Assembly: GCF_001676725.1 (NCBI RefSeq)
Contig: NZ_CP016172.1
Coordinates: 62,001 to 126,000, forward strand
Direction: 5' to 3'
Length of the DNA: 64,000 nucleotides
From: Bordetella flabilis
GTDB taxonomy: Bacteria > Pseudomonadota > Gammaproteobacteria > Burkholderiales > Burkholderiaceae_B
The position numbers and the translations under genes were made by a program. Each line of letters starts with the position of its first letter. The first letter of the stretch is position 1. Under the pieces are notes generated by a model. The model saw nothing but the letters and a program-made list of their open reading frames with translations. It ran no database searches and was not told where the DNA came from. Positions 47,754 through 56,734 of this stretch are shown here, in pieces.

Positions 47754-48697
47754 AGCAGGCCCTGCCCGAGTCCTTGCAGCCGGCCGTGCCAGGGCCCTTG
47801 CAGCACGCGTCCGATGCCGGCGTAGTGCGGGGGCCTTCGGCGGCGCCGGCCACTGCGGCGGGGCGCGGCAGCGTCGCCGTCTTCGGACCCGGCCGCGGCG
47901 GGACGGCGCTCGATACGATAGGCGCGTGGCTGCTGGGCGTGCTGTGGATATTGCCCCTGCTCTACGCGGTGTGGGCGGCCTTCCATCCACCGGCCTACTC
48001 GACGCGCTTCGATCTGTTGGCGCCGCTTACGTTGGAGAATTTCCAGCGGGCCTGGGAGGCCGCGCCGTTCCCGCGCTATTTCCTGAACACCTTCGCCCTG
48101 GTCACCATGGTTCTGGCGGCGCAGCTCGTCTTGTCGACGATGGCGGGCTATGCCTTCGCCCGCTTCAATTTCCGCGGCCGCGACATGCTGTTCATGCTGG
48201 TGCTGCTGCAACTCATGGTCATGCCTGACGTACTGATCGTCGAGAACTACCGCACCATGAGCTGGCTGGGACTGCGCGACACCGTCTTCGCCATCGGCCT
48301 GCCGTACTTCGCGTCCGCCTTCGGCATATTCCTGCTGCGGCAGACCTTCAAGACCATTCCGCGCGAGCTCGAAGAGGCCGCGCGCGTGGAAGGCGCCAGC
48401 GGCTTGCAGGTATTGATGAAGGTGTATGTGCCGCTGGCGCGGCCGACTTATATCGCGTATGGCCTGGTGTCGGTCAGCCACCATTGGAACAATTTCCTGT
48501 GGCCGCTGATCATCACCAATTCCGTGGAAACGCGCCCGCTGACGGTAGGGCTGCAGGTGTTCTCTTCGACGGACCAGGGCATAGACTGGTCCGTCATCAC
48601 CGCCGCGACCTTGCTGTCCGCCGCGCCGTTGCTGATCGCCTTCCTGCTGTTCCAGCGGCAGTTCGTGCAATCATTCCTGCGCGCCGGCATACGCTAG
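47750..48697 (+). CDS. ABC importer 2, UgpE-like permease
   Basis: 315 residues. A disordered Ala/Gly/Pro-rich N-terminal extension (about 1-55), longer than usual for UgpE, precedes six helices. EAA loop EAARVEGASGLQVLMKVYVPLARP. ATG 47750 overlaps the UgpA stop. Last gene of the LacI-linked cluster; convergent with leuA. Confidence 0.88.
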   Translation: MKQALPESLQPAVPGPLQHASDAGVVRGPSAAPATAAGRGSVAVFGPGRGGTALDTIGAWLLGVLWILPLLYAVWAAFHPPAYSTRFDLLAPLTLENFQRAWEAAPFPRYFLNTFALVTMVLAAQLVLSTMAGYAFARFNFRGRDMLFMLVLLQLMVMPDVLIVENYRTMSWLGLRDTVFAIGLPYFASAFGIFLLRQTFKTIPRELEEAARVEGASGLQVLMKVYVPLARPTYIAYGLVSVSHHWNNFLWPLIITNSVETRPLTVGLQVFSSTDQGIDWSVITAATLLSAAPLLIAFLLFQRQFVQSFLRAGIR

Positions 48698-48727
48698 GCC
48701 GGCGCGCGGGCGTTCAAGTAAAGGCGC

Positions 48728-50443
48728 TCAGGCCTCCACCGTCTCCGCAGTGGCTGGCGCGCCGTTCTCTTCCCTCGCATTGAGGTGGCGGTTCACCGCG
48801 CTCAGCAGCGCCTGGAACGAGGCCGTCACGATGTCACGGTCCACGCCCACGCCGAAGCCGGTGGCAGATTCGCCCAGCCGCAGTTCGACATAGCAGGCCG
48901 CCCGCGTATCGGAACCGGCGCCTATCGCGTGCTCGTGATAGTCCATGACGCGCGCCGGCAGGCCCAGCGCGGCGACGAAGGCGGAGATCGCGCCGTTACC
49001 CTCGCCGGTGATCGTGCGGCGTTCGCCGTTGACTTCCACTTCCGCCTCGATGCTGAAGTGCTTGGCCTCCACCGCGCTCGGGTCGCCGGTAATGCGATGG
49101 CGGATCAGCTTCCATGGCTGCTGCTGGTCCAGGTATTCCTGCTTGAAGATGTCGTACACGTTCGCGGCGGTGACTTCGCGGCCGGTCTCGTCCGTTACGC
49201 GCTGGATGGCGCGGCTGAATTCGATCTGCAGGCGGCGCGGCAACACCAGGCCGTGCTCCTGCTCGAGCAGGTAGGACACGCCGCCCTTGCCGGACTGGCT
49301 GTTGACGCGGATGACGGCATCGTAGCTGCGGCCCAGGTCCGCCGGGTCGATGGGCAGATAGGGCACCTCCCAGACGCCGTCGGCCTGCTGCTGTGCGAAG
49401 CCCTTCTTGATGGCGTCCTGGTGCGATCCGGAAAACGCGGTAAAGACGAGGTCACCGGCATAGGGGTGGCGCGGGTGTACCGGCAACTGGTTGCAGTATT
49501 CCGCGCAACGGCGCACTTCGTCGATATCGCTGAAGTCCAGGCCGGGGTGCACGCCCTGGGTATACAGGTTCAGCGCGAGCGTCACCAGGTCGACGTTGCC
49601 GGTGCGCTCGCCGCTGCCGAACAGGCAGCCCTCGATACGGTCGGCGCCCGCCATCACGGCGAACTCCGCGGCGGCCACGGCGGTACCGCGGTCGTTGTGA
49701 GGATGGACGCTGAGGACGATGCTGTCGCGGCGCGCCATGTTCCGGTGCATCCATTCGATCTGGTCGGCGTACAGGTTCGGGCTGGTCGCCTCGATCGTGG
49801 CCGGCAGGTTGACGATCATCTTGTTGTCCGGTGTGGGCTGCCAGATCTGCGTCACGGCATTTACCACTTCCAGGGCGAATTCCGGTTCGGTCGTGCTGAA
49901 GACCTCCGGCGAATATTCGTAGCGCCACTGGGTTTGCGGATGGCGGGCGATGGCGGCCTTCACCAGTTCGGTGCCCGTGATGGCGATGTTCCGGATTTCG
50001 TCCTTGCTCATGTTGAAGACGATTTTGCGGAAGGCGGGCGCGACGGCGTTGTAGAGATGCACGATCGCGCGGCGGGCGCCGGCGGCCGCTTCGACGGTAC
50101 GGGCGATGAGGTCTTCGCGGGACTGCGTCAAGACCATGATGGTGACGTCGTCCGGAATGCGGTTTTCATCGATGAGCTTGCGCACGAAATCGAAGTCGGT
50201 CTGCGACGCGGACGGAAATCCGACCTCGATTTCCTTGAACCCGATCTTCACCAGTTGCTCGAAGAACCGCAGCTTGCGCTCCACGTTCATGGGCTCGATC
50301 AGCGATTGGTTGCCGTCGCGCAGGTCGGTGCTCAGCCAGATCGGCGGCTGGGTGATACGCCGGCTGGGCCAGGTGCGATCGGCGTAGTCCTGCTTGAAGG
50401 GAGCGAACGGGCGATATTTTTGTGCGGGGTTGGCGAGCATCAT
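48728..50443 (-). CDS. leuA: 2-isopropylmalate synthase, long form
   Basis: 571 residues; first committed step of leucine synthesis (2-ketoisovalerate plus acetyl-CoA). TIM-barrel catalytic domain with [11 protein letters not shown] (metal Asp, about 39-49) and [11 protein letters not shown], then a linker and the C-terminal LeuA allosteric domain (about 430-560), which gives leucine feedback. Start ATG 50443 ([13 protein letters not shown]), with AAGG upstream. A long leader with a Leu-codon-rich peptide lies upstream, suggesting attenuation as well as feedback. Confidence 0.94.
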   Translation of the reverse strand: MMLANPAQKYRPFAPFKQDYADRTWPSRRITQPPIWLSTDLRDGNQSLIEPMNVERKLRFFEQLVKIGFKEIEVGFPSASQTDFDFVRKLIDENRIPDDVTIMVLTQSREDLIARTVEAAAGARRAIVHLYNAVAPAFRKIVFNMSKDEIRNIAITGTELVKAAIARHPQTQWRYEYSPEVFSTTEPEFALEVVNAVTQIWQPTPDNKMIVNLPATIEATSPNLYADQIEWMHRNMARRDSIVLSVHPHNDRGTAVAAAEFAVMAGADRIEGCLFGSGERTGNVDLVTLALNLYTQGVHPGLDFSDIDEVRRCAEYCNQLPVHPRHPYAGDLVFTAFSGSHQDAIKKGFAQQQADGVWEVPYLPIDPADLGRSYDAVIRVNSQSGKGGVSYLLEQEHGLVLPRRLQIEFSRAIQRVTDETGREVTAANVYDIFKQEYLDQQQPWKLIRHRITGDPSAVEAKHFSIEAEVEVNGERRTITGEGNGAISAFVAALGLPARVMDYHEHAIGAGSDTRAACYVELRLGESATGFGVGVDRDIVTASFQALLSAVNRHLNAREENGAPATAETVEA

Positions 50444-50619
50444 CTGGTTTACCTTGGAGTGCGTAGCGTGAATTCCGGTGCGCGGCGTCGCCGGGAGGTC
50501 GGCGCCCATGCAGCTTCCCTTGCAAGAGGCCGTCGCATTGGTTTCGCGGCGGGCGGCTCGGGTAGGCATGCGCCTGGCCGGGCGGGCGGGAATTCCAGGT
50601 TTTAGCGGGGAAAGACGAT

Positions 50620-50646
50620 GTGGCGCGAGGGCTGCCGAACTGCCAC
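50620..50646 (-). terminator. Candidate attenuator hairpin of leuA
   Basis: On the transcript, GTGGC pairs with GCCAC, followed by ATCGTCTTT. The 5' arm overlaps bases that can instead pair with the end of the leader peptide frame (TGCC with GGCA, GGAC with GTCC). Short stem and weak U-tract, so modest confidence. Confidence 0.35.
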
Positions 50647-50653
50647 GGGGACG

Positions 50654-50812
50654 CTAGGTCCGGCAACCGATCGGTAGAGCTAGCGATAGCGCCAGGGCGC
50701 CATGCGGCACCGGGCCCGACGAGGCGTCGGCGGAGATCGCGGGACGCAGGCCGCCCGCCGGCGCGCGGAGGCGTCCGGTGGTCATCGCGAGGAAGGTGCG
50801 GTTAGCGGCCAT
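50654..50812 (-). CDS. Candidate leucine leader peptide of leuA
   Basis: 52 residues, ending GALALSLALPIGCRT. Seven leucine codons, of which the last four fall within seven codons as CTG GCG CTA TCG CTA GCT CTA; CTA is rare in this GC-rich DNA, so three in five codons is notable. Stalling here at low Leu-tRNA would change folding of the RNA that follows. No Shine-Dalgarno is seen before ATG 50812; a shorter start (ATG 50785 or GTG 50710) is possible. Confidence 0.5.
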   Translation of the reverse strand: MAANRTFLAMTTGRLRAPAGGLRPAISADASSGPVPHGALALSLALPIGCRT

Positions 50813-50897
50813 GGAAGTGCAGGAAAGGTAAGACGCTAGTCAACCATATTTCCGGCTTGGACGCAAATAGAAATCGAGGGACGGGTGCCCATCGTCG

Positions 50898-51572
50898 TCA
50901 GCGCGTCGGACCGATGCGCGGTTCGATGGGTCCATCGGCCCCGTCCACGTCCAGCGCCGGGCGCCCCGCCAGGCGGCGTTCGCCGGTCCGGTCTGCCAGG
51001 CGCTCGCGGTCGGCGCGCGGGGCCGCAGACGGTGCCCCCGGGCGCGATATTCCCAGCAAGCCCTCCTGCTCGCGTACCATGGCGATCTTGCCGATACGGC
51101 CGTGGCGGATTTCCCACAGGGTGCGTTGCAGATCGCCCACCGTGAACGGCTCCTCCCGGTTGCCCCAGCACCAGCGCATGACGCCGATCACGTCGTCGCA
51201 GAGCTCCGCGACCAGGTCTGTAAAAGTATCGGCCGGCACGGGCACCACGCGAGCCGCCTCCAGGCTGCTGCGCAGCCAGCTCCGCACGATGAAGAAAACG
51301 ATCAAAGACCAGACGATGGCCACCGCCCACCACAGATAAGGATTGATGCGGTTCAGCATATCGATCGTGGCCTGCCCGAGCGGGTGCAGGAACTGGTAAT
51401 CCAGGGTGGCGCCGAAGGCCAGGATGCGCTGGGCCACCAGCAGCCAGACCGCCACCGCCACGGCGATCACGATGGCCCGGACGACGATTCGGGGGAATGC
51501 CAATTTGAGCAGTGTCTGGCGGATCAGACGGCTGTCCTGGCGTACGCGTTCGGGCGAAGTCGGATTCATCAT
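50898..51572 (-). CDS. Small membrane protein of unknown function
   Basis: 224 residues, not recognised. Two membrane helices (about 25-47 and 67-90), then a soluble C-terminal part with a compact helical segment (about 100-165) and a basic, Pro/Arg-rich tail. Start ATG 51572 (MMNPTSPERV) is preferred; the frame stays open to 51848, but that part runs through rpoN. Its start codon overlaps the possible first ATG of rpoN on the opposite strand. Confidence 0.65.
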   Translation of the reverse strand: MMNPTSPERVRQDSRLIRQTLLKLAFPRIVVRAIVIAVAVAVWLLVAQRILAFGATLDYQFLHPLGQATIDMLNRINPYLWWAVAIVWSLIVFFIVRSWLRSSLEAARVVPVPADTFTDLVAELCDDVIGVMRWCWGNREEPFTVGDLQRTLWEIRHGRIGKIAMVREQEGLLGISRPGAPSAAPRADRERLADRTGERRLAGRPALDVDGADGPIEPRIGPTR

Positions 51573-51588
51573 GCAAAATATTGTACCT

Positions 51589-53007
51589 ATGACTCGCCAC
51601 GCCTTAGAACTCCGGCCAGGACAACATCTTGCCCTGACCCCGCAATTGCAGCAGTCCATCCGGATGCTGCAGTTGTCGACGCTCGACCTCGAGACGGAGA
51701 TCTCACAGGCCTTGTCCGATAATCCGTTGCTCGAACGCGACGAAGACCCGCGCGGCGACGACGTCGATCCGGAACGCGAGGGCTCAGCCCATGACGACGA
51801 ACCGGCACCAGAACGGGAAACCGGAGTCGACGAAATGCCGGGCGCCAAGGGCGTGTACTCGGACGACGACAGCGAGATGCCCGAACAGGCGCGCGCCGAA
51901 ACCTTGCGCGAGCACTTGCTGGCCCAACTGTCGCTGACCCGCGCGGGTCAGCGCGATGCGGCGCTCACCGCGCTGCTGATCGACGAACTGGACGAGAACG
52001 GCTATCTGGCTTCGCCGTTGGACGAAATCCTGTCCTGGCTGCCGGCCGAGATCGAGGCCGACATCGACGAGCTGCGGGCCGCGCTGCGCTTGCTGCAATC
52101 CTTCGACCCGCCGGGCGTCGGGGCGGCCGACATGGCGGAATGCCTGGACCTGCAACTGCGCCGTCCGGACGTTGCCGTGCTTCCCGAGGCCCGCGATCCG
52201 GCCGTGCTCGCCTGTGCGCGGAGGATCTGCGCCGAACACCTGCCGCTGCTGGCCGGCAATGCCGCGCGCCTGCGCGAAGCGCTGCAGTGCGACGACGCCA
52301 TGCTGCGCGGCGCGCGCGCCCTGATACTGAAACTGGATCCGCGGCCCGGCCGCAAATGGACGGTCCCGGCGGCGGACTACGCCATTCCCGATGTCATCGT
52401 GCGCAAGGGCCGCAAAGGCTGGCATGTGGTCCTGAACAGCGCGGCGATGCCGCGCCTGCGCATCAACGGGGTCTATGCACGCATGCTGGGCAACCAGCGC
52501 GAGGCCAGCCACGCCGCCCTGCACGCCCAATTGCAGCAGGCGCGGTGGATGATCCGCAACGTGGAACAGCGTTTCGACACCATCCTGCGCGTGGCCCAGG
52601 CCATCGTGAATCACCAGGCGGCGTTCTTCAGCCAGGGGCCGTCGGCCATGCGGCCGCTTATCCTCAAGGACATCGCCGGCGAGCTTGGCCTGCACGAATC
52701 CACCATCTCGCGGGCGACCACCCAGAAGTACATGCTGACGCCGTTCGGCACGATGGAGCTGAAGGATTTCTTCGGCGCGGGCGTCGCCACGGACAGCGGC
52801 GACGCCGCCTCGGCCACGGCCGTGCAGGCCTTCATCCGCCGCCTGGTGGCGGACGAGAACCGCGCCAAGCCGCTTTCCGACAATCAGATCATGCTGAAAC
52901 TGGCCGAACAAGGTATTGTCATCGCGCGCCGTACGGTGGCCAAATACCGCGAAGCCATGCGCATCGCGCCGGCATCGGTGCGCCGGGCCCAGGCCGCAGC
53001 ACGCTGA
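51589..53007 (+). CDS. rpoN: RNA polymerase sigma-54 factor
   Basis: 472 residues. Region I at the N-terminus (LELRPGQHLALTPQLQQSIRMLQLSTLDLE), an acidic region II (about 45-110), the core-binding domain (about 120-310), the HTH (about 365-385, IAGELGLHESTISRATTQKYM) and the RpoN box ARRTVAKYRE at the C-terminus. It recognises -24/-12 promoters with AAA+ activators. ATG 51571 is an alternative, six codons earlier. The usual neighbours lptB, hpf and ptsN are not here. Confidence 0.93.
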   Translation: MTRHALELRPGQHLALTPQLQQSIRMLQLSTLDLETEISQALSDNPLLERDEDPRGDDVDPEREGSAHDDEPAPERETGVDEMPGAKGVYSDDDSEMPEQARAETLREHLLAQLSLTRAGQRDAALTALLIDELDENGYLASPLDEILSWLPAEIEADIDELRAALRLLQSFDPPGVGAADMAECLDLQLRRPDVAVLPEARDPAVLACARRICAEHLPLLAGNAARLREALQCDDAMLRGARALILKLDPRPGRKWTVPAADYAIPDVIVRKGRKGWHVVLNSAAMPRLRINGVYARMLGNQREASHAALHAQLQQARWMIRNVEQRFDTILRVAQAIVNHQAAFFSQGPSAMRPLILKDIAGELGLHESTISRATTQKYMLTPFGTMELKDFFGAGVATDSGDAASATAVQAFIRRLVADENRAKPLSDNQIMLKLAEQGIVIARRTVAKYREAMRIAPASVRRAQAAAR

Positions 53008-53064
53008 CGGCCGGCCAGCCCGTTGCGCCAAAATCCCCCTGTTTTACGTCCCCGCTTTTTCTAG

Positions 53065-53098
53065 TTGATTGAATGCGAATAATTTTCGATAATTATTC
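53065..53098 (+). promoter_or_regulatory. bfd promoter with overlapping Fur-type box
   Basis: TTGATT (53065-53070), 18 bases, GATAAT (53089-53094). An inverted repeat GAATAATT-N6-AATTATTC (53077-53098) covers the -10, the position expected of a Fur repressor site. Start of transcription would fall close to the ATG at 53101, and no ribosome site lies between. Confidence 0.65.
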
Positions 53099-53100
53099 TC

Positions 53101-53373
53101 ATGTACGTTTGTGTCTGTAATGCCATCACCGAACGCCAGGTCCGCGCCGCCGTGGACGCTGGTGCTGCGACGCTCGATGACCTCCGGTTCGAGCTCGGCG
53201 TTGCCACGTGCTGCGGTTGCTGTTCCGACACCGCCGTCGAATATCTGCCCGGGGGACGCTGCTCCAGCGTTTGCGAGGCGCGGCCGCTGAATGTGCCGGC
53301 CGCCACGCCCATTGCCGATCAAACCGGCGCCGCGGCCAACACCTTTCCCATTCCCATCGTCGTCGCGGCCTGA
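53101..53373 (+). CDS. bfd: Bacterioferritin-associated ferredoxin
   Basis: 90 residues. [2Fe-2S] ligands C4, C6, C38 and C41 (MYVCVCNAIT, ATCCGCC). It releases iron from bacterioferritin by giving electrons to its heme. A C-terminal tail beyond about residue 60 is longer than in typical Bfd. The last 55 bases overlap the 3' end of the LysR gene on the other strand. A Fur-type box directly precedes the start. bfr is 2.1 kb downstream rather than adjacent. Confidence 0.9.
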   Translation: MYVCVCNAITERQVRAAVDAGAATLDDLRFELGVATCCGCCSDTAVEYLPGGRCSSVCEARPLNVPAATPIADQTGAAANTFPIPIVVAA

Positions 53374-54233
53374 GCGCTGCGGGGCGCCTGCACGCGCTCC
53401 GCATCGCAGAAAGCCCGCAGCAGCTGCGCCAGGTCGCGCGCCGCCTCCGGAGCGCCCGGGCGCAGGATCAAGGCCAGTTCCGTGGGAGCGACGGGCGGAA
53501 AAGCCTCGTCGATGATGCCTACCTGGTCTTCCAGCCCACGTTCATCCAGTAGGGCCACGCCCAGGCCGCCCCGCAGGGCGGCCTGGATGCCGGGCAGGTT
53601 GGGGCTTTCGTAGACGATGCGCCACCGCCGTCCCGCTCGCTCGAGGGCATGGATGGCGCGGTCCCGATACAGGCAGTGGGCCGGCCGCGTCACCAGGTTG
53701 ACCGGCTGGCCCGCGTCCGGGACCGCCTGCGGCGTGCCGACCCAGCGCAGCCGTTCCGGCCAGGCGGCCAGGCAGGGGCCGGCGCCGGGCTCACGCTTGA
53801 GCAGGACGACATCCAATTCTCCGTCGCCCATGGCCCGGCCCAGCGGGGTGCTGAGATCGCAGCGCACGGATAGCCGGACCCGCGGCCGCGCGCGGGCGAA
53901 GGCCCCGATGATCTCGGTCAGCGCGCCGACGGCGAAGTCGTCCGGGAGCCCCAGCCGCACGATTTCCACTGGGTCCGCCTTGCCTATGGAGTCCTGCAGT
54001 TCGTCCGCCAGCGCCAGCATACGCCGCGCGTAGCCAAGCAGGCGCTCCCCCTCTTCGGTCGGTACGGCCCCGCGCCCTTCACGCCGGAACAATATGCAGC
54101 CCAGGCGTTCTTCCAGCTTGCGAATCTGCTGGCTCACCGTCGACTGCGTCCGGTGGACCCGCTCGCCGGCGCGCGTGAAGCCGCCGGCGTCCACCACGGA
54201 GACAAAGCTGCGCAACAGGTCCAGATCGGGCAT
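53319..54233 (-). CDS. LysR family regulator
   Basis: 304 residues. Winged helix at 1-60 (LDLLRSFVSVVDAGGFTRAGERVHRTQSTVSQQIRKLEERLG), effector domain at about 90-295. Divergent from the EamA exporter gene, its probable target, with TCGAA repeats between the two starts. The 3' end overlaps bfd in the opposite direction by 55 bases. Confidence 0.88.
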   Translation of the reverse strand: MPDLDLLRSFVSVVDAGGFTRAGERVHRTQSTVSQQIRKLEERLGCILFRREGRGAVPTEEGERLLGYARRMLALADELQDSIGKADPVEIVRLGLPDDFAVGALTEIIGAFARARPRVRLSVRCDLSTPLGRAMGDGELDVVLLKREPGAGPCLAAWPERLRWVGTPQAVPDAGQPVNLVTRPAHCLYRDRAIHALERAGRRWRIVYESPNLPGIQAALRGGLGVALLDERGLEDQVGIIDEAFPPVAPTELALILRPGAPEAARDLAQLLRAFCDAERVQAPRSAQAATTMGMGKVLAAAPV

Positions 54234-54243
54234 GGCGTCCTTC

Positions 54244-54269
54244 CATCGAAGTTTCGAATACTTTCGATG
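54244..54269. promoter_or_regulatory. Candidate LysR site with TCGAA-type repeats
   Basis: CATCGAA (54244-54250) and TTCGATG (54263-54269) form a perfect 7-bp inverted repeat with a 12-base spacer that itself contains TTCGAA. It sits 11 bases upstream of the LysR start. Confidence 0.5.
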
Positions 54270-54308
54270 TAAATAACGAATTTGTCAATGGATCGGCGCG
54301 GCAACACA

Positions 54309-55274
54309 ATGCCTGCATTCGTTCCGAAGACGTATTCCGCCCTTGCCCGAGCCCCAATGAAAAGCCCCGCCGTGCCGCTATCCTCCGCTCCTCCCGTGCG
54401 CGCGCCGGTCGCATGGGGGCCCATCGCGCTGTTTTGCATCTTATGGAGTTCGGCATTCGCGGCGGCGAAGATCGCCTTGCGCGACTGTCCCCCGCTGACG
54501 CTGCTGAGCGCGCGCTTCTTCATCGCCGCGGTGCTGATGGTGGGGCTGGCATGGGCCTTGGGCGGCTTGCAGCGGCTGCGCTGGAAGGACGTGGCCTTGC
54601 TGGGGCTGCTCGGGGTGTTGAACAACGCGGTCTACCTGGGCCTGAGCTGGAGCGGCATGACCACTGTGTCGTCGGGGTTCGCAGCCGTCATCGTCAGCAC
54701 CAATCCCCTGCTGATCGGCGCGGTGGCCGGGCCGCTGCTGGGCGAGCGCGTCAGTTGGCGCACGCTTGCCGGACTATGCCTGGGACTGGTGGGCGTGGCG
54801 GTGGTGCTGCGATCCCGCATGAGCGGCATGCACGAGGATCCGCAGGGCACGCTGCTCGTCATCGGCTCGCTGGTCGCACTGGTGGCGGGGACGCTGCTCT
54901 ACAAGCGCTATACGCCGCGTGGCAACCTGTGGTTGGCCACCGGCATGCAATCCCTGGCCGGGGGGATCGCCCTGCTGCCTTTCGCCTTGCTCTACGAATC
55001 CCATCTGCCCGTGCACCTGACGCCCTCGTTGTTCTGGAGCATGACGTACATGATCGTCGCGGTGTCGATAGGCGGATTCGGCCTGTGGTTCACCATCCTG
55101 GGCCGGTCCAGCGCGACCTCGGCCAGTGCGCTGCATTTCCTCATGCCGCCGTTGGGCTTGCTGTTCGGGTGGGCGGTGCTGTCCGAACCCGTGGAGGTCA
55201 TGGACATGGTCGGTATCGTCCCCATCGCGCTCGGCATCTGGATGGCGACGCGGCCGCCACGCCGCGCGGTCTGA
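54309..55274 (+). CDS. EamA/DMT family exporter
   Basis: 321 residues from ATG 54309, ten membrane helices as two EamA repeats (about 40-165 and 180-305; LLSARFFIAAVLMVGLAW, GFAAVIVSTNPLLIGAVAGPLLGERVSW). Starts at TTG 54282, ATG 54288 and ATG 54357 are also possible; none has a strong ribosome site. Substrate unknown; amino acids or metabolites are usual for the family. Confidence 0.85.
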   Translation: MPAFVPKTYSALARAPMKSPAVPLSSAPPVRAPVAWGPIALFCILWSSAFAAAKIALRDCPPLTLLSARFFIAAVLMVGLAWALGGLQRLRWKDVALLGLLGVLNNAVYLGLSWSGMTTVSSGFAAVIVSTNPLLIGAVAGPLLGERVSWRTLAGLCLGLVGVAVVLRSRMSGMHEDPQGTLLVIGSLVALVAGTLLYKRYTPRGNLWLATGMQSLAGGIALLPFALLYESHLPVHLTPSLFWSMTYMIVAVSIGGFGLWFTILGRSSATSASALHFLMPPLGLLFGWAVLSEPVEVMDMVGIVPIALGIWMATRPPRRAV

Positions 55275-55381
55275 ACCGGCGACTTTGCGACCGCGCCGCG
55301 CGCAGCCCGGAAGGTCATCGGCGCCGCCTGGCATCCGGCGCTGCGAGCGCAACGCATGCCGCTAACGCCGACTCATTCTCA

Positions 55382-55410
55382 TTGCGTTGCAATTTCCGCT
55401 TTCTTATAGC
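55382..55410 (+). promoter_or_regulatory. bfr promoter
   Basis: TTGCGT (55382-55387), 17 bases, TATAGC (55405-55410), 89 bases before the bfr start. AT-rich DNA at 55368-55392 has a weak resemblance to a Fur site. Confidence 0.5.
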
Positions 55411-55499
55411 AATCGCAAAGCGATTTACCAAATGCGGTCCAGGGGTATGCCGGCGCGGCGCGCGATGGTAGTCTGCCGGGATTCGGCAAGGAGTTCATC

Positions 55500-55976
55500 A
55501 TGCAAGGCGATAAAACCGTCATCCAGTTTCTCAACAAGCAACTCACCAATGAACTGACGGCGATCAACCAGTATTTTCTCCACGCGCGCATGTTGCGCCA
55601 CTGGGGTCTGAACAAGCTGGGCAAGCACGAATACGAAGAGTCCATCGGCGAAATGAAACACGCCGACCGTCTCATCGAACGCATCTTCATGCTGGATGGA
55701 CTGCCCAATCTTCAGGACCTGCACAAACTGTTGATCGGCGAGAACGTTCCGGAGATCCTTTCCTGTGATCTGAAGCTCGAACAGGGCGCGCAGGCAACGG
55801 TGAAGGAAGCCATCGCGTATTGCGAATCGGTGCGTGACTACGTGTCCCGCGATCTCTTCCAGGATATCCTGGACGATACCGAAGAGCACATCGATTACCT
55901 GGAAACGCAGATCGGGCTGGTGGACCAGGTGGGCTTGCAGAACTATCTGCAAAGCCAGATGGAAGTGTCCGACTGA
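55500..55976 (+). CDS. bfr: Bacterioferritin
   Basis: 158 residues, heme-containing ferritin that stores iron as a 24-mer. Heme ligand Met52 (GEMKHAD); diiron ligands E18, E51, H54, E94, E127 and H130 are all present. ATG 55500 has AAGGAG eight bases upstream. Convergent with the unknown exported-like gene that follows. Confidence 0.94.
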   Translation: MQGDKTVIQFLNKQLTNELTAINQYFLHARMLRHWGLNKLGKHEYEESIGEMKHADRLIERIFMLDGLPNLQDLHKLLIGENVPEILSCDLKLEQGAQATVKEAIAYCESVRDYVSRDLFQDILDDTEEHIDYLETQIGLVDQVGLQNYLQSQMEVSD

Positions 55977-56034
55977 TCCAGCTTGGCCGCCCGGCCGGCC
56001 GTTCAAGAGGGGCGCCGTATGGCTCTGCGGCGCC

Positions 56035-56724
56035 TCAGGGGCGGTTGGGACATTCCGGGATGGTGCCCCAGGCCTGATTCGGCGCACAGTACTTGTTGCG
56101 CGCATTCCACGAGCAGGTCGGCCGTTCGAAGAACCCTGCATCGGCGCATTGCGCCAGTTCCCGCCGCAACGCATCCTGCCAGCCTTTCTGGCCCGCGCCG
56201 GCGGACGCCTGTTGCTGCGGCGCCGGCATATCGACGGACTGGATCATCGGCTGTTGGCTGACATTGCGCGATGCCTGGATCTGCGCGTACTGCTGGGCGG
56301 ATTGCTGGGTCTGCGCCTGCTGCGTCGCCAGGTCCAGCGTGGTGACATCGTTCGGCCCCGATGGCAGATCCGACTGCGTGGCAGCCGCGAGCTGGCGCGC
56401 CTCGTCCATCGTGATGTTGTTGCGGGAGATCTGCACCGAAGGATCTTTGACGGTGTCGAACAGGGACACGGTAGCTACGGTCCAGTTGGTACCCGTGGGC
56501 CGGTCAGGCACGCCCAGTGTGCCGTCGATACGGGGCTGCGGAGGCTGCGCCGTGTAGGGACGGCCATCCGCATCGAGGATGGGTTCCTGGTTCGCGTCCG
56601 TTTGGCCCGGCGTACGGGTGGCCGCGGGCGCATGGGCCACGAGCCAATCACCGAACTGGATGCCGCCCCACGCGGAGGCGCCCAACGCCACCAGCAGCGT
56701 CGCGAACAATACTCGCCAAGACAT
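56035..56724 (-). CDS. Membrane-anchored or exported protein of unknown function
   Basis: 229 residues, not recognised. One N-terminal hydrophobic helix (about 4-24), then a periplasmic part with a Gln/Ala-rich coiled-coil-like stretch (about 115-160) and a C-terminal Cys-containing region (CADAGFFERPTCSWNARNK, about 190-208) that may form disulfides. GAGAGG precedes ATG 56724. It follows prfC closely (stop of prfC at 56735), so the two may be cotranscribed. Confidence 0.6.
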   Translation of the reverse strand: MSWRVLFATLLVALGASAWGGIQFGDWLVAHAPAATRTPGQTDANQEPILDADGRPYTAQPPQPRIDGTLGVPDRPTGTNWTVATVSLFDTVKDPSVQISRNNITMDEARQLAAATQSDLPSGPNDVTTLDLATQQAQTQQSAQQYAQIQASRNVSQQPMIQSVDMPAPQQQASAGAGQKGWQDALRRELAQCADAGFFERPTCSWNARNKYCAPNQAWGTIPECPNRP

Positions 56725-56734
56725 TCCTAACCTC

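Larger units (their letters stand above)
50444..50897. other. leuA leader region (454 bases without a conventional gene)
   Basis: Holds, on the minus strand, a TTGACT hexamer (complement of 50838-50843), a 52-codon reading frame rich in leucine codons (50654-50812), mutually exclusive stem-loops and then about 170 bases before leuA. An open frame continuous with leuA reaches 50569 but is not conserved-looking. Confidence 0.55.

Noticed and set aside
48785..50605. 606-codon open frame antisense to leuA
   Set aside because: leuA has complete catalytic motifs on the opposite strand; the antisense product is not protein-like.
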